DNA from: Gemmatimonadota bacterium
GTDB taxonomy: Bacteria; Gemmatimonadota; Gemmatimonadetes; Gemmatimonadales; Gemmatimonadaceae
Length of the DNA: 9,619 nt
Assembly: GCA_947457715.1 (NCBI GenBank)
Contig: CANGXK010000069.1
Span: 1-9,619 of the forward strand
Direction of reading: 5' to 3'
This document shows positions 1 through 6,860 of the stretch, in pieces (within the stretch, counting starts at the first letter, position 1; each line of letters starts with the position of its first letter). A program made the position numbers and the translations under genes. Below the pieces are notes generated by a model, which did no database searches, had not been told where the DNA came from, and was given only the letters and a program-made list of their open reading frames with translations.

Positions 1-1805
1 AGCACCTGCGTTCCCACGCAGCGCAGTCGCTCGGGCGCGCCTCGCAGCGCCGGTGTGTAGCTATCGCCCACGTCGCTGGTACTTTCGACGACGAGCACGT
101 CGTCGAGGCGACGCCCGTCCTGCTCGAGGGAGACGCGACCATCCTGGACGGTGATGCGAATCGACGCATTGCGAATGTCGATGGTTGCCCCGCGCTCACG
201 GACGCGAACCGGCGTTGGCGCGGTGGCGTCCGCAGCACCGCGGCCGAGCAGCCGCAGTCCGCAGGCGGGCACGCTCGGCACCCACGCCACAACCCGATGC
301 ATCCGTACGAGGTCGTTGTCCGGGTACTGCTGCGGCGACTCACGGCGGAAGTGTTCGACGCGACGGCTTAGCGGCTGCACCAACACCCCGGGGAGTGGAG
401 GAGCGCCGGCCGTTGCGCCGATGGCGACAGGTAACGCGTCCGCTCCGCCCGGCCCGACGACCACATCGCCGATGGTTTCGACCAGCCGCAGCTCGGCGAT
501 TCCCGCCCGCGCGTACGCCGCCCGATTCCGTACGACAACCGGGCCGACCGCATCCGGAGCGATTGTGCGCGAACGCGCCTGCACGGGGTCGTGTTGCAAC
601 GCCAGTTCCAGCGCTGCGATGCGAAGTCCGCCCCCCTGCGACCGCACACCGTCCTGGCGTGCCTCCATCGCGCGGGCGACGTCATCGAGGGAACAGCCAC
701 AGAGCGTGTCATGCGGATGGGTTTCCAACAGTTCCTGCCATGCGACGTTGAGCAGCGCGGGCAACTGCGCGAGCGTGAGTGCCCCGGAGGGCGATGGGCG
801 GCGCGCGCGGAGTACGGGATGACGCAGCCACGCGAGGGCGAGCCAGGGTTCGACATCGCGCAGGAGCAGGCGTTCCAGCTGTGCGTTACGGCGCTTCTGG
901 TGGGCGCGAGTGCCGAGCGTCCCACCCAAGGTCCAGGTGTAGCCATAGGAATCGCGCAACTCTCCGACCACGTGCGGCAGGGACATCGACTGCCCAATCG
1001 CGTGCAACTGCTGTCCGAACGCGGTCAGCGACGAGCGCTGAACGATGACGTCGGGCGCGGCCGCCTCGCGCAGCGCCGCCGCGGCCTCCACGATGTCTGG
1101 CTGGAGGGCATGATGGTCGGCACCATTCAACAGCAGCGTGAGTCCGGTTTGATTGCGCGCGGTGAAGAGCACCCGCATCTGGCGCCAGCGGTTGACGGCG
1201 GCCTCGCTGGACGACGGCAGTGCGCTGCCGTACTCGTAGCCATCGGGCGGGAGATGATGCGCCACGACCGACGCGCCATTGGGCGATAGCCACCGAAAAG
1301 CATCGGTGGGCGGATGGCCGGCGCCCCCGGCGCCTCGCCACACGACGGCGACCGGGAATCCATACCCTGCGGCCACGGCCGGCATGACGGCCGGATGGCC
1401 GAACGTATCGGGGCAATAGGCGACCGGTGGAGGCACCGCACCGAAGCGGCCGAGCACGCGGCGGCCGGCTTCCAGGTTGCGAAGGATCGCTTCGCCTGAG
1501 GGAATGAGATTGTCGGCCAGCACGAACCATGGACCGGCCTCAAGCGCGCCGGACTGAAGTCGACGGCGCAACTCGGGCTCCCGGTCAGGGCGGACGGCCA
1601 GAAAATCGAGCAGCGTGATCGACTGGCCGTCGAGCAGAAACGTCTCGCCGCCCGGTGCGCGTTCGAGCACGGCATCCAGGAGGGCGACCAGGCGCTGCCG
1701 AAATCGCCCGGCGGTGTGGTACCACTCCCGGTCCCAATGGGTATGGGACACCACGAACACGTGGAGCGGAGGCGCGTCGCGGGGCTCAGGGGATGGGGCG
1801 TGCAC
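1..1805 (-). CDS. GH38 family alpha-mannosidase (C-terminus cut by window edge)
   Basis: This is a retaining, zinc-dependent glycosidase of family GH38, of the bacterial MngB/alpha-mannosidase type, that would remove alpha-mannosyl residues from glycans or mannosyl compounds. From the GTG at 1805 the frame is open for 601 codons to the window edge. Family members are usually 800-1000 residues, so the C-terminal beta-sandwich is missing. The GH38 signature HTHWDREWY lies at residues 21-29, with H23 and D25 as expected zinc ligands. PDTFGH at 132-137 holds the catalytic nucleophile and zinc ligand D133. HPHDTLCGC around 363-371 supplies the fourth ligand, H365. All key residues seen are intact and there is no frameshift. 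GTG 1805 is chosen because it sits 14 codons before the first conserved strand; a second in-frame GTG at 1871 is possible. A GAGG lies 12 nt upstream of GTG 1805, which is rather far. No signal peptide is visible, so it is probably cytoplasmic. The exact substrate cannot be read from the sequence. Confidence 0.93.
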   Translation of the reverse strand, partial: MHAPSPEPRDAPPLHVFVVSHTHWDREWYHTAGRFRQRLVALLDAVLERAPGGETFLLDGQSITLLDFLAVRPDREPELRRRLQSGALEAGPWFVLADNLIPSGEAILRNLEAGRRVLGRFGAVPPPVAYCPDTFGHPAVMPAVAAGYGFPVAVVWRGAGGAGHPPTDAFRWLSPNGASVVAHHLPPDGYEYGSALPSSSEAAVNRWRQMRVLFTARNQTGLTLLLNGADHHALQPDIVEAAAALREAAAPDVIVQRSSLTAFGQQLHAIGQSMSLPHVVGELRDSYGYTWTLGGTLGTRAHQKRRNAQLERLLLRDVEPWLALAWLRHPVLRARRPSPSGALTLAQLPALLNVAWQELLETHPHDTLCGCSLDDVARAMEARQDGVRSQGGGLRIAALELALQHDPVQARSRTIAPDAVGPVVVRNRAAYARAGIAELRLVETIGDVVVGPGGADALPVAIGATAGAPPLPGVLVQPLSRRVEHFRRESPQQYPDNDLVRMHRVVAWVPSVPACGLRLLGRGAADATAPTPVRVRERGATIDIRNASIRITVQDGRVSLEQDGRRLDDVLVVESTSDVGDSYTPALRGAPERLRCVGTQV

Positions 1806-1938
1806 GGCGGGAAGGTACCTCGCTGACCGACCGGACGGCCAGTTATCCTTCGCTGTTGACCGCGACGCCACGCCCGTCGACCTTTCCGCCCACCGAACGC
1901 TCTACGGTTCCTGTCCTCGACCGCCTCCGGATGTCTGC
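1806..1938. promoter_or_regulatory. Divergent intergenic region between GH38 and DedA genes
   Basis: These 133 bp separate two genes read outwards and must hold the start signals of both, unless the GH38 start is the GTG at 1871. A TTGACC resembling a -35 box lies on the plus strand at 1856-1861, but no convincing -10 box follows at the right distance. On the minus strand GGATAAC (about 1841-1847) is weakly -10-like. No operator palindrome is evident. The promoter role is inferred from gene orientation, not from clear motifs. Confidence 0.4.
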
Positions 1939-2574
1939 TTGGAATTTCTGACCGAGTTCTACCACAAGCTCCGCGACCTTCCCGCCCTCGTCCAGTGGGC
2001 CGGCTACGTCGGACTGACGATCATCATCTTTGCGGAGACGGGGCTGCTGGTGGGCTTCTTCCTGCCCGGCGATTCGCTCCTGGTCACGGCCGGCTTGCTC
2101 GCCGCGGACCCGGCCTTCGGGCTCAACGTGTGGCTGCTGGGTCTGATCTTGACGGTGGCAGCCATCGTGGGCGACACGGTCGGCTACAACGTTGGTAAGG
2201 CGAGCGGCCCGCGCATCTTTACCCGCGAGGATTCGCTGTTCTTCCACAAGGATCACCTGCTGAAGGCGCAGGCGTTCTATGAGACGCACGGCGGCAAGAC
2301 GATTATCATCGCGCGCTTCATGCCGATCGTCCGGACATTCGCGCCTGTGGTGGCCGGCGTGGGCCGGATGCGATACGCGTCGTTTCTTGCGTACAATGTG
2401 ATCGGCGCCGTGCTGTGGATCTGGAGCATGCTCATCACGGGGTACGTGCTCGCGAAGACGGTCCCCGGCGTCGCAAAACATGTGGAGAAGGTGATTCTGG
2501 TGGTGGTGTTCCTGTCGATCCTGCCGGGCATCATTGCCTGGTGGCGCAATCGCAGTGCTCAGGCACGAGCCTGA
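1939..2574 (+). CDS. DedA family (SNARE-associated type) inner membrane protein
   Basis: This is a polytopic inner membrane protein of the DedA family. Members act in membrane homeostasis, proton-dependent efflux or lipid scrambling, and some (UptA type) recycle undecaprenyl phosphate. The frame is open upstream to 1615 without a usable start, but the family similarity begins at MEFLTEF-like sequence, so TTG 1939 is chosen, giving 211 residues, a normal family length. A weak CGGA lies 7 nt upstream. Motifs seen are FAETGLLVGFFLPGDSLL (31-48), GDTVGYNVG (78-86), ARFMPIVRTFAPVVAG (125-140) and an aromatic helix around 156-170. E33, D45, R126 and R132 have the same spacing as E39, D51, R130 and R136, the charged residues needed for function in E. 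coli YqjA/YghB. A hydrophobic segment at 185-202 forms the last helix. It precedes sodA by 63 bp and could share its transcript. Which DedA subgroup it belongs to is not clear. Confidence 0.9.
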   Translation: MEFLTEFYHKLRDLPALVQWAGYVGLTIIIFAETGLLVGFFLPGDSLLVTAGLLAADPAFGLNVWLLGLILTVAAIVGDTVGYNVGKASGPRIFTREDSLFFHKDHLLKAQAFYETHGGKTIIIARFMPIVRTFAPVVAGVGRMRYASFLAYNVIGAVLWIWSMLITGYVLAKTVPGVAKHVEKVILVVVFLSILPGIIAWWRNRSAQARA

Positions 2575-2622
2575 TCGCACTGACCCATTGGGTTCGAACT
2601 TTCGTCGTACTCACGTCACACT

Positions 2623-2629
2623 GAAGGAG
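2623..2629 (+). promoter_or_regulatory. Strong ribosome binding site of sodA
   Basis: GAAGGAG ends 8 nt before the ATG at 2638. It is the best Shine-Dalgarno sequence in the window and fixes the sodA start, in agreement with the conserved N-terminus. It points to high translation of the dismutase whether the gene is read from its own promoter or from the DedA transcript. Confidence 0.8.
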
Positions 2630-2637
2630 TCGTTGTC

Positions 2638-3240
2638 ATGGCCCACGTTCTTCCGCCGCTGCCGTACGCACCCGACGCGCTCGAGCCGCATATCGATGCG
2701 CAAACCATGAATATTCATCATGGCAAGCATCATCAGGCGTACGTAACGAATCTGAACGCGGCGATCGAGAAGGCGCCCGAGCTGGCGTCATGGTCGATCG
2801 ACGAGCTCTGCAGCAAGATCAACGACGTGCCGGAAGCGGTCCGCACGGCGGTCCGCAACAATGGGGGTGGTCACTGGAATCACTCGCTGTTCTGGCAGAC
2901 CATGGCGCCGAATGCCGGCGGCGAGCCCACGGGCGCGCTGGCCGAGGCCATCGCGAAGGCCTTCGGTTCCTTCGCCGCGTTCAAGGAGCAGTTCCAGGCC
3001 GCCGGCATGGGTCGTTTCGGTTCCGGCTGGGCATGGCTGGTGTCGACGAACGGCGCGCTCTCGATTATGAGCACGCCGAATCAGGACAATCCGCTCATGG
3101 ACGGCAAGCACGCGCTCCTCGGCTGCGATGTCTGGGAGCATGCGTACTACCTCAAGTACCAGAACCGTCGCGCGGACTACCTCGGCGCGTACTGGAACGT
3201 GGTGAACTGGGCGGAAGTCGCGAAGCGCTTCGCCGCCTGA
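2638..3240 (+). CDS. sodA: Superoxide dismutase, Mn/Fe family, Mn-type signature
   Basis: The enzyme converts superoxide to hydrogen peroxide and oxygen with one Mn or Fe per subunit. The 200-residue protein is full length and has no signal peptide, so it is cytoplasmic. The helical-hairpin domain starts with [15 protein letters not shown]. The metal ligands are visible: H27 in [10 protein letters not shown]82 in [11 protein letters not shown], and D164 and H168 in [12 protein letters not shown]. Gly78 before H79, together with Q149 in TPNQDNPLM, places the outer-sphere glutamine as in Mn enzymes (Q146 in E. coli SodA). Fe enzymes carry it at the other position (Q69), so Mn or cambialistic use is likely; metal choice cannot be proven from sequence. 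Residue 163, just before the ligand D164, is Cys, where Ile or Leu is common. The start follows a strong ribosome binding site. The gene lies 63 bp after the DedA gene and ends 20 bp before a strong terminator. Confidence 0.97.
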   Translation: MAHVLPPLPYAPDALEPHIDAQTMNIHHGKHHQAYVTNLNAAIEKAPELASWSIDELCSKINDVPEAVRTAVRNNGGGHWNHSLFWQTMAPNAGGEPTGALAEAIAKAFGSFAAFKEQFQAAGMGRFGSGWAWLVSTNGALSIMSTPNQDNPLMDGKHALLGCDVWEHAYYLKYQNRRADYLGAYWNVVNWAEVAKRFAA

Positions 3241-3259
3241 GTCGGTCGAACGTTCGCAG

Positions 3260-3304
3260 CACAAAGGGGCGCCGTGAACTCACGGCGCCCCTTTGTGGTT
3301 TTAG
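3260..3304 (+). terminator. Rho-independent terminator after sodA
   Basis: A perfect 17-bp inverted repeat (3260-3276 with 3281-3297) encloses the 4-nt loop AACT and is followed on the plus strand by GTTTTAG. It lies between the convergent ends of sodA and the Yip1-type gene. On the minus strand the hairpin is equally stable but no T run follows it, so it is a clear terminator for sodA and only a possible barrier for the opposite transcript. Confidence 0.9.
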
Positions 3305-3319
3305 TTGCGGACTGTTTAA

Positions 3320-4039
3320 TCAGGCCAGCAGTGCCGGCACCACCGTGAGCGCGACGCCGAGTCCCCACGCGACAAGCGCGCCGACAACCCCGGCACTACG
3401 CTCAACGCGGCCGACTACGCTGATCCCGATCGCCATCAGGACCAGCTGCCAGATGTTGAACAGATCGAGATTGGACAGCATCGCCGTGAGTGCCGGCGAC
3501 GCGGCGGCCGGATCGACGAACCGCGCCGCGCCAAGCGCCGCATCGGAAAAGGAGCGAATGGATTGGGGATCGACCATCGCGCCCTGCACCGCCGTGGCGA
3601 TGAAGCTGAGAACGCGCGGCACGGACGCGAGCGTGGCAATGAGCATCGCCTGTCCGTAGGTGACGCTCGCCGACGCGACCTTGCCGCCGATCCAGACCAG
3701 CAGGCCAGTCAGCACTGCACCGATCGGGATCATGAGAACGCCCGAGGCGAGAAATCCATAGCTGGAGAACTTTTGGGCGGCGGCGGCCGCCTCGGCCGGC
3801 ATCGGCGTACCTTTGGCAGCCATCTGCTGCATCTGCAGATAAAAATTGGCGTCAATGTACGGCTGAATCAGCCCCTTCGTCGCGAACATAAGGACCAGCG
3901 TACTGACCGTGAGCACGAGGATGTACATCCCGACACCCTTCGCCCGCGAGCGATCGAACACTTTCGCGGGCGCCCACAGCACTTCCAGCACGTCTTCGAA
4001 CACACTGCCTTGGGATGATGCAGCCGAAACCTCATTCAT
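3320..4039 (-). CDS. Yip1-type five-helix membrane protein
   Basis: This is an integral membrane protein of 239 residues that I assign to the YIP1 domain family by its general build; the biochemical role in bacteria is unknown. A cytoplasmic-looking N-terminus of about 35 residues (FEDVLEVLWAPAKVFDR, typical of the entry to bacterial Yip1 proteins) is followed by hydrophobic segments at about 36-57, 95-117, 127-150, 192-211 and 215-236. The first loop (about 58-92) is rich in Gln, Met and Ala and contains AEAAAAAQK. The ATG at 4039 overlaps the speA stop as ATGA, and GAAGGAGAGG inside the speA 3' end provides its ribosome binding site, so the two are probably translated in coupling. It ends 22 bp from the shared hairpin that closes sodA on the other strand. 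No catalytic residues are recognised. Confidence 0.8.
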   Translation of the reverse strand: MNEVSAASSQGSVFEDVLEVLWAPAKVFDRSRAKGVGMYILVLTVSTLVLMFATKGLIQPYIDANFYLQMQQMAAKGTPMPAEAAAAAQKFSSYGFLASGVLMIPIGAVLTGLLVWIGGKVASASVTYGQAMLIATLASVPRVLSFIATAVQGAMVDPQSIRSFSDAALGAARFVDPAAASPALTAMLSNLDLFNIWQLVLMAIGISVVGRVERSAGVVGALVAWGLGVALTVVPALLA

Positions 4040-5994
4040 CGAGCGGCCTCTCCTTCGAGGTAGGTGTATCCCTCAAGCCCCGCGACGTAATCCGCGATGA
4101 AGGCATTCGCCTCTTCGCGCGTGAGGGATGTTGCGGAATTCACCTTACGGCGGAACGTGGCGAGAAGTTGCGATGCGCCAAACTGTACGTAGTTGAGCAC
4201 CTCGGTGACCGTATCGCCTTCGACGAGATCCGTGATCTCGTAGGCGCCCTGATCGTTCAGGCGCACATGCACCGCGTTCGTATCACCGAAGAGGTTGTGC
4301 AGATCGCCGAGAATTTCCTGGTATGCACCCGTGAGGAAGATGCCGAGGATGTAGTCCTCGCCGTCGCGGAACTCATGGAGTTCGAGGCTCGGGCGTCCTT
4401 TCTTGTCACCCACGAAGCGGTCGATTTTCCCATCGGAGTCGCACGTGACATCCTGCAACGTGCCGCGGCGGACGGGCTCCTCGTCGAGCCGGTGAATCGG
4501 CATGATCGGGAAGAGCTGATCGATCGCCCAGCTGTCAGGCAGCGACTGGAAGAGCGAGAAGTTGCAGAAGTAGCGATCGACCAGCGACGACTCGAGCTCG
4601 GGCAGGATGTCGGCGTAGGTATCCTCGTCGGCCTTGGCGATGCGATAGATCGCATTCATGGTGCCGAGCCAGAGCACCTCCGCTTTTGCGAGGCCGCGTA
4701 AGTTCAGCACGCCGCTGTTGAAGTAGTTGCGGGCGCGATCCTTGTCGAACGACGCGTCGTGGAATACTTCGAGCACCTTGCGTGGTTTCGCCCCACGTTC
4801 GGTGAGCGTGCGCCAGTCCTCGTACATCTCGTGCAACAACGAGTGTTCGTCGTCGTCGAGCACGGGAATCGGCTGCTCGGCCTGCGATTCGACGTCGATG
4901 ACCTTCACGAGCAAGAGCGCGTGGTGCGCGGTGAGCGCGCGACCGGACTCGCTGATGATGTGCGGCATCGGCAACTCGGCATCCCGGCATGCCTCGGCGA
5001 TCGTGTAGATCACGTCGTTGGCGTACTCCTGCAGGGAGTAATTGACGCTGGCGTTGTTCGTGGAGTTGGTGCCGTCGTAGTCAATCCCGAGACCGCCGCC
5101 GACATCCACGTGCGTGATGTCGACACCAATGGCCCGAAGCTCGAGATAGAAGCGCGCCACCTCTTGCAGCCCCGACTTGATGAAGCGGATGTCGGTGATT
5201 TGACTGCCGAGATGGAAGTGAATCAGCTTCAGCATGCCGAGCTTCCCGAGCGACTGCAGCTTGTCGATCAGCTTGATCAGTTCCGCCGAACTCAGGCCGA
5301 ACTTACTCTTCTCGCCGCCGCTCTGGGCCCACCGTCCGGCGCCCTCGCTGGCCAGCTTGATGCGTACGCCGCAGGTGGGCGTCACGCCGAGTTCTTCGGC
5401 GACTTCGAGCAGCACGTCAAGCTCACTGACCTGCTCAAGCACGATAAAGACCTTGTGGCCAAGCTTCTGCCCCATGAGGGCGAGACGCATGAACTCATGA
5501 TCTTTGTAGCCGTTACAGACGATGAGGTGCTCGGTGCTCTCTGAGAGGCCAAGGACGGCCTGCAGCTCGGGCTTTGATCCGCACTCGAGACCGACGCCGT
5601 GCGTCTTGCCGAACTTGACAATCTCCTCGACCACGTGCCGCTGCTGATTCACCTTGATCGGATACACGGTGGTGTACCCACCGGAGTAGTCGAATTCCTT
5701 CATGGCGGCATCGAAGCGCTCACTGAGCGTCTCGATACGCGACTTGAGAATGTCGGAGAAGCGCAGCAACACCGGCAGGGCGATGCCCTGGCCTTCGAGA
5801 TCATGCGCAAGGTCGCGCAGATCCGCGGTGAGATCCGGCCGGTCCGGATTCGGGCGAACGATGACGCGTCCGCGCTCGTTGATGTCGAAATAGCCGGCTC
5901 CCCAGCCCTCTACGTTGTAGAGCGCGCGAGCGGATTCGATGGACCAGGCAGCCGGAGTCGGCGCCTCGGCTTGGGGCGGATTACGAGTGGCCAT
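4036..5994 (-). CDS. speA: Biosynthetic arginine decarboxylase (PLP, SpeA type)
   Basis: The enzyme decarboxylates L-arginine to agmatine and CO2, the first step of the agmatine route to putrescine and spermidine. The 652-residue length and domain order match SpeA. The N-terminal WSIESARALYNVEGWG is typical of the family. The alanine-racemase-like barrel carries the PLP lysine K114 in YPIKVNQQ, the segment GEKSKFGL (227-234), HFHLGSQ (259-265), the glycine-rich GGGLGIDYDG (299-308) and ESGRALTAHH (349-358). The SpeA-specific helical part follows, and C518 in TCDSDGKID matches the catalytic Cys of E. coli SpeA (C524). No key residue is missing and the family C-terminus is complete. The ATG at 5994 is the natural start, but no Shine-Dalgarno sequence precedes it. 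The gene lies 74 bp after the AIM24 gene, with a GC hairpin between, and its stop overlaps the Yip1-type start. No agmatinase or agmatine deiminase gene is in the window. Confidence 0.97.
   Translation of the reverse strand: MATRNPPQAEAPTPAAWSIESARALYNVEGWGAGYFDINERGRVIVRPNPDRPDLTADLRDLAHDLEGQGIALPVLLRFSDILKSRIETLSERFDAAMKEFDYSGGYTTVYPIKVNQQRHVVEEIVKFGKTHGVGLECGSKPELQAVLGLSESTEHLIVCNGYKDHEFMRLALMGQKLGHKVFIVLEQVSELDVLLEVAEELGVTPTCGVRIKLASEGAGRWAQSGGEKSKFGLSSAELIKLIDKLQSLGKLGMLKLIHFHLGSQITDIRFIKSGLQEVARFYLELRAIGVDITHVDVGGGLGIDYDGTNSTNNASVNYSLQEYANDVIYTIAEACRDAELPMPHIISESGRALTAHHALLLVKVIDVESQAEQPIPVLDDDEHSLLHEMYEDWRTLTERGAKPRKVLEVFHDASFDKDRARNYFNSGVLNLRGLAKAEVLWLGTMNAIYRIAKADEDTYADILPELESSLVDRYFCNFSLFQSLPDSWAIDQLFPIMPIHRLDEEPVRRGTLQDVTCDSDGKIDRFVGDKKGRPSLELHEFRDGEDYILGIFLTGAYQEILGDLHNLFGDTNAVHVRLNDQGAYEITDLVEGDTVTEVLNYVQFGASQLLATFRRKVNSATSLTREEANAFIADYVAGLEGYTYLEGEAAR
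4047..4056 (-). promoter_or_regulatory. Ribosome binding site of the Yip1-type gene inside speA
   Basis: On the minus strand GAAGGAGAGG lies within the last codons of speA, its AAGGAG part ending 10 nt before the ATG at 4039. It supports this start and, with the 4-nt stop/start overlap, reinitiation by ribosomes finishing speA. Confidence 0.65.
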
Positions 5995-6019
5995 AAGCGT
6001 GCAAAACTAGGGGGTTCGA

Positions 6020-6041
6020 GGCGGCGGAGGGAGCCGCCGCC
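6020..6041 (-). terminator. GC-rich hairpin between AIM24 gene and speA
   Basis: An 8-bp perfect GC stem (6020-6027 with 6034-6041) and 6-nt loop lie in the 74-bp gap. On the minus strand the sequence CTCGAACCCCCTAG follows before the short run GTTTTG, so the T run is displaced by about 15 nt. It could be a weak or factor-dependent terminator for the peptidase-AIM24 unit, a leader structure of the speA mRNA, or a simple by-product of high GC. I see no other ordered structure in this gap. Confidence 0.35.
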
Positions 6042-6068
6042 CCGAATTCCTTCAGTTACAGCCTCTGG

Positions 6069-6860
6069 CTAGTTGTCGCCGTCCAGCAAACCGCCGAGGC
6101 CGCCGAGGATGGAACCTTCGCCGACACGCTTACCGCCGGCCCGCGGCGCCGCGGCGATAATCCGGTCAGCCAGACGCGAGAATGGCAGTGTTTGCAGAAT
6201 TACGCGGCCAGGTCCGGTGAGCTGCACGAAGAACAACCCTTCGCCACCGAACAGTGCCGTCTTGAGACCGGGCACGCGCTGAATGTCGTAATCCACCGTC
6301 GGCTGGAAGGCCACGAGGCATCCGGTATCCACGCGGAGCTTCGCGCCGGGCGCCAGATCGATCGCGTGCAGCGTGCCCGAGGCGTGGAGGAACGCGAGGC
6401 CATCGCCCTGGAGTTTCTGGAGGATGAAGCCTTCGCCACCGAAGAAGCCTGCACCGATCTTGCGCGTGAACGCCACGGAGATGTCGATCCCGCGCGCGGC
6501 GCAGAGAAAGCTGTCCTTCTGCGCGAGGACGGTGCCGCCCCAGTCGCGCAGGTTGAGCGGCACGATCTTCCCCGGGAACGGGGCGGCGAAGGCCACGTCG
6601 GCGCGCTGCGCGCCGCTGTTGCCGAACAGGGTGACGAAGAACGAGTCACCGGAGAGCACCCGCTTCCCCGCCCCGACCAACTTGTCGAACAGGCCGCCGC
6701 CTTTGGCGTTGGGGTCGAGCGTGGTGGCCATCGTAATGCCTTCACGCATGAACATCATGCCGCCTGCCTCGGCGAACACCGCTTCGCCGGGGTCGAGCGT
6801 GATGATCACCGCCTGCAGGTCGTCGCCGATGATCTGGTAGTCGATTTCGTCAGCTGCCAT
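6069..6860 (-). CDS. AIM24 family protein (TIGR00266 type)
   Basis: This 263-residue protein belongs to the bacterial AIM24/TIGR00266 family, named after a mitochondrial inner-membrane biogenesis factor. The bacterial function is unknown. The fold is a beta-rich, glycine-rich barrel. The features seen are LDPGEAVFAEAGGMMFM (22-38), the KGGGLFDKLVGAGKRVLSG stretch (53-71), FFVTLFGNSG (74-83) and GAGFFGGEGFILQKLQGDG (136-154), followed by a Gly-rich tail. The frame extends to an upstream ATG at 6968, but the start at 6860 is preferred: it has GGAGG 6 nt upstream, matches the family N-terminus, and sits exactly at the stop of the preceding peptidase gene (TGATG, sharing one base). Coupled translation with the peptidase is therefore likely. 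No signal peptide or transmembrane helix is evident. Confidence 0.92.
   Translation of the reverse strand: MAADEIDYQIIGDDLQAVIITLDPGEAVFAEAGGMMFMREGITMATTLDPNAKGGGLFDKLVGAGKRVLSGDSFFVTLFGNSGAQRADVAFAAPFPGKIVPLNLRDWGGTVLAQKDSFLCAARGIDISVAFTRKIGAGFFGGEGFILQKLQGDGLAFLHASGTLHAIDLAPGAKLRVDTGCLVAFQPTVDYDIQRVPGLKTALFGGEGLFFVQLTGPGRVILQTLPFSRLADRIIAAAPRAGGKRVGEGSILGGLGGLLDGDN

Noticed and set aside
1856..1886. TTGACC as a -35 box for the DedA gene
   Set aside because: No acceptable -10 hexamer lies 16-18 nt downstream, so I do not call a promoter from it.
1843..2580. Minus-strand frame over the DedA gene
   Set aside because: His/Arg-rich shadow of the hydrophobic DedA reading frame; it would also cover the divergent promoter region.
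2592..3256. Small palindromes on either side of sodA (GTTCGAAC at 2592-2599 and CGAACGTTCG at 3247-3256)
   Set aside because: They are short, differ from each other and match no operator I can name; such palindromes are expected by chance.
2790..3659. Plus-strand frame of 289 codons across the end of sodA and into the Yip1-type gene
   Set aside because: It overlaps two convincing genes and runs through the terminator, with no recognisable protein features.
4759..5544. Long plus-strand frame opposite speA
   Set aside because: It is the GC-driven antisense shadow of a well-conserved decarboxylase gene. Its translation shows no domain and mirrors the codon structure of speA.
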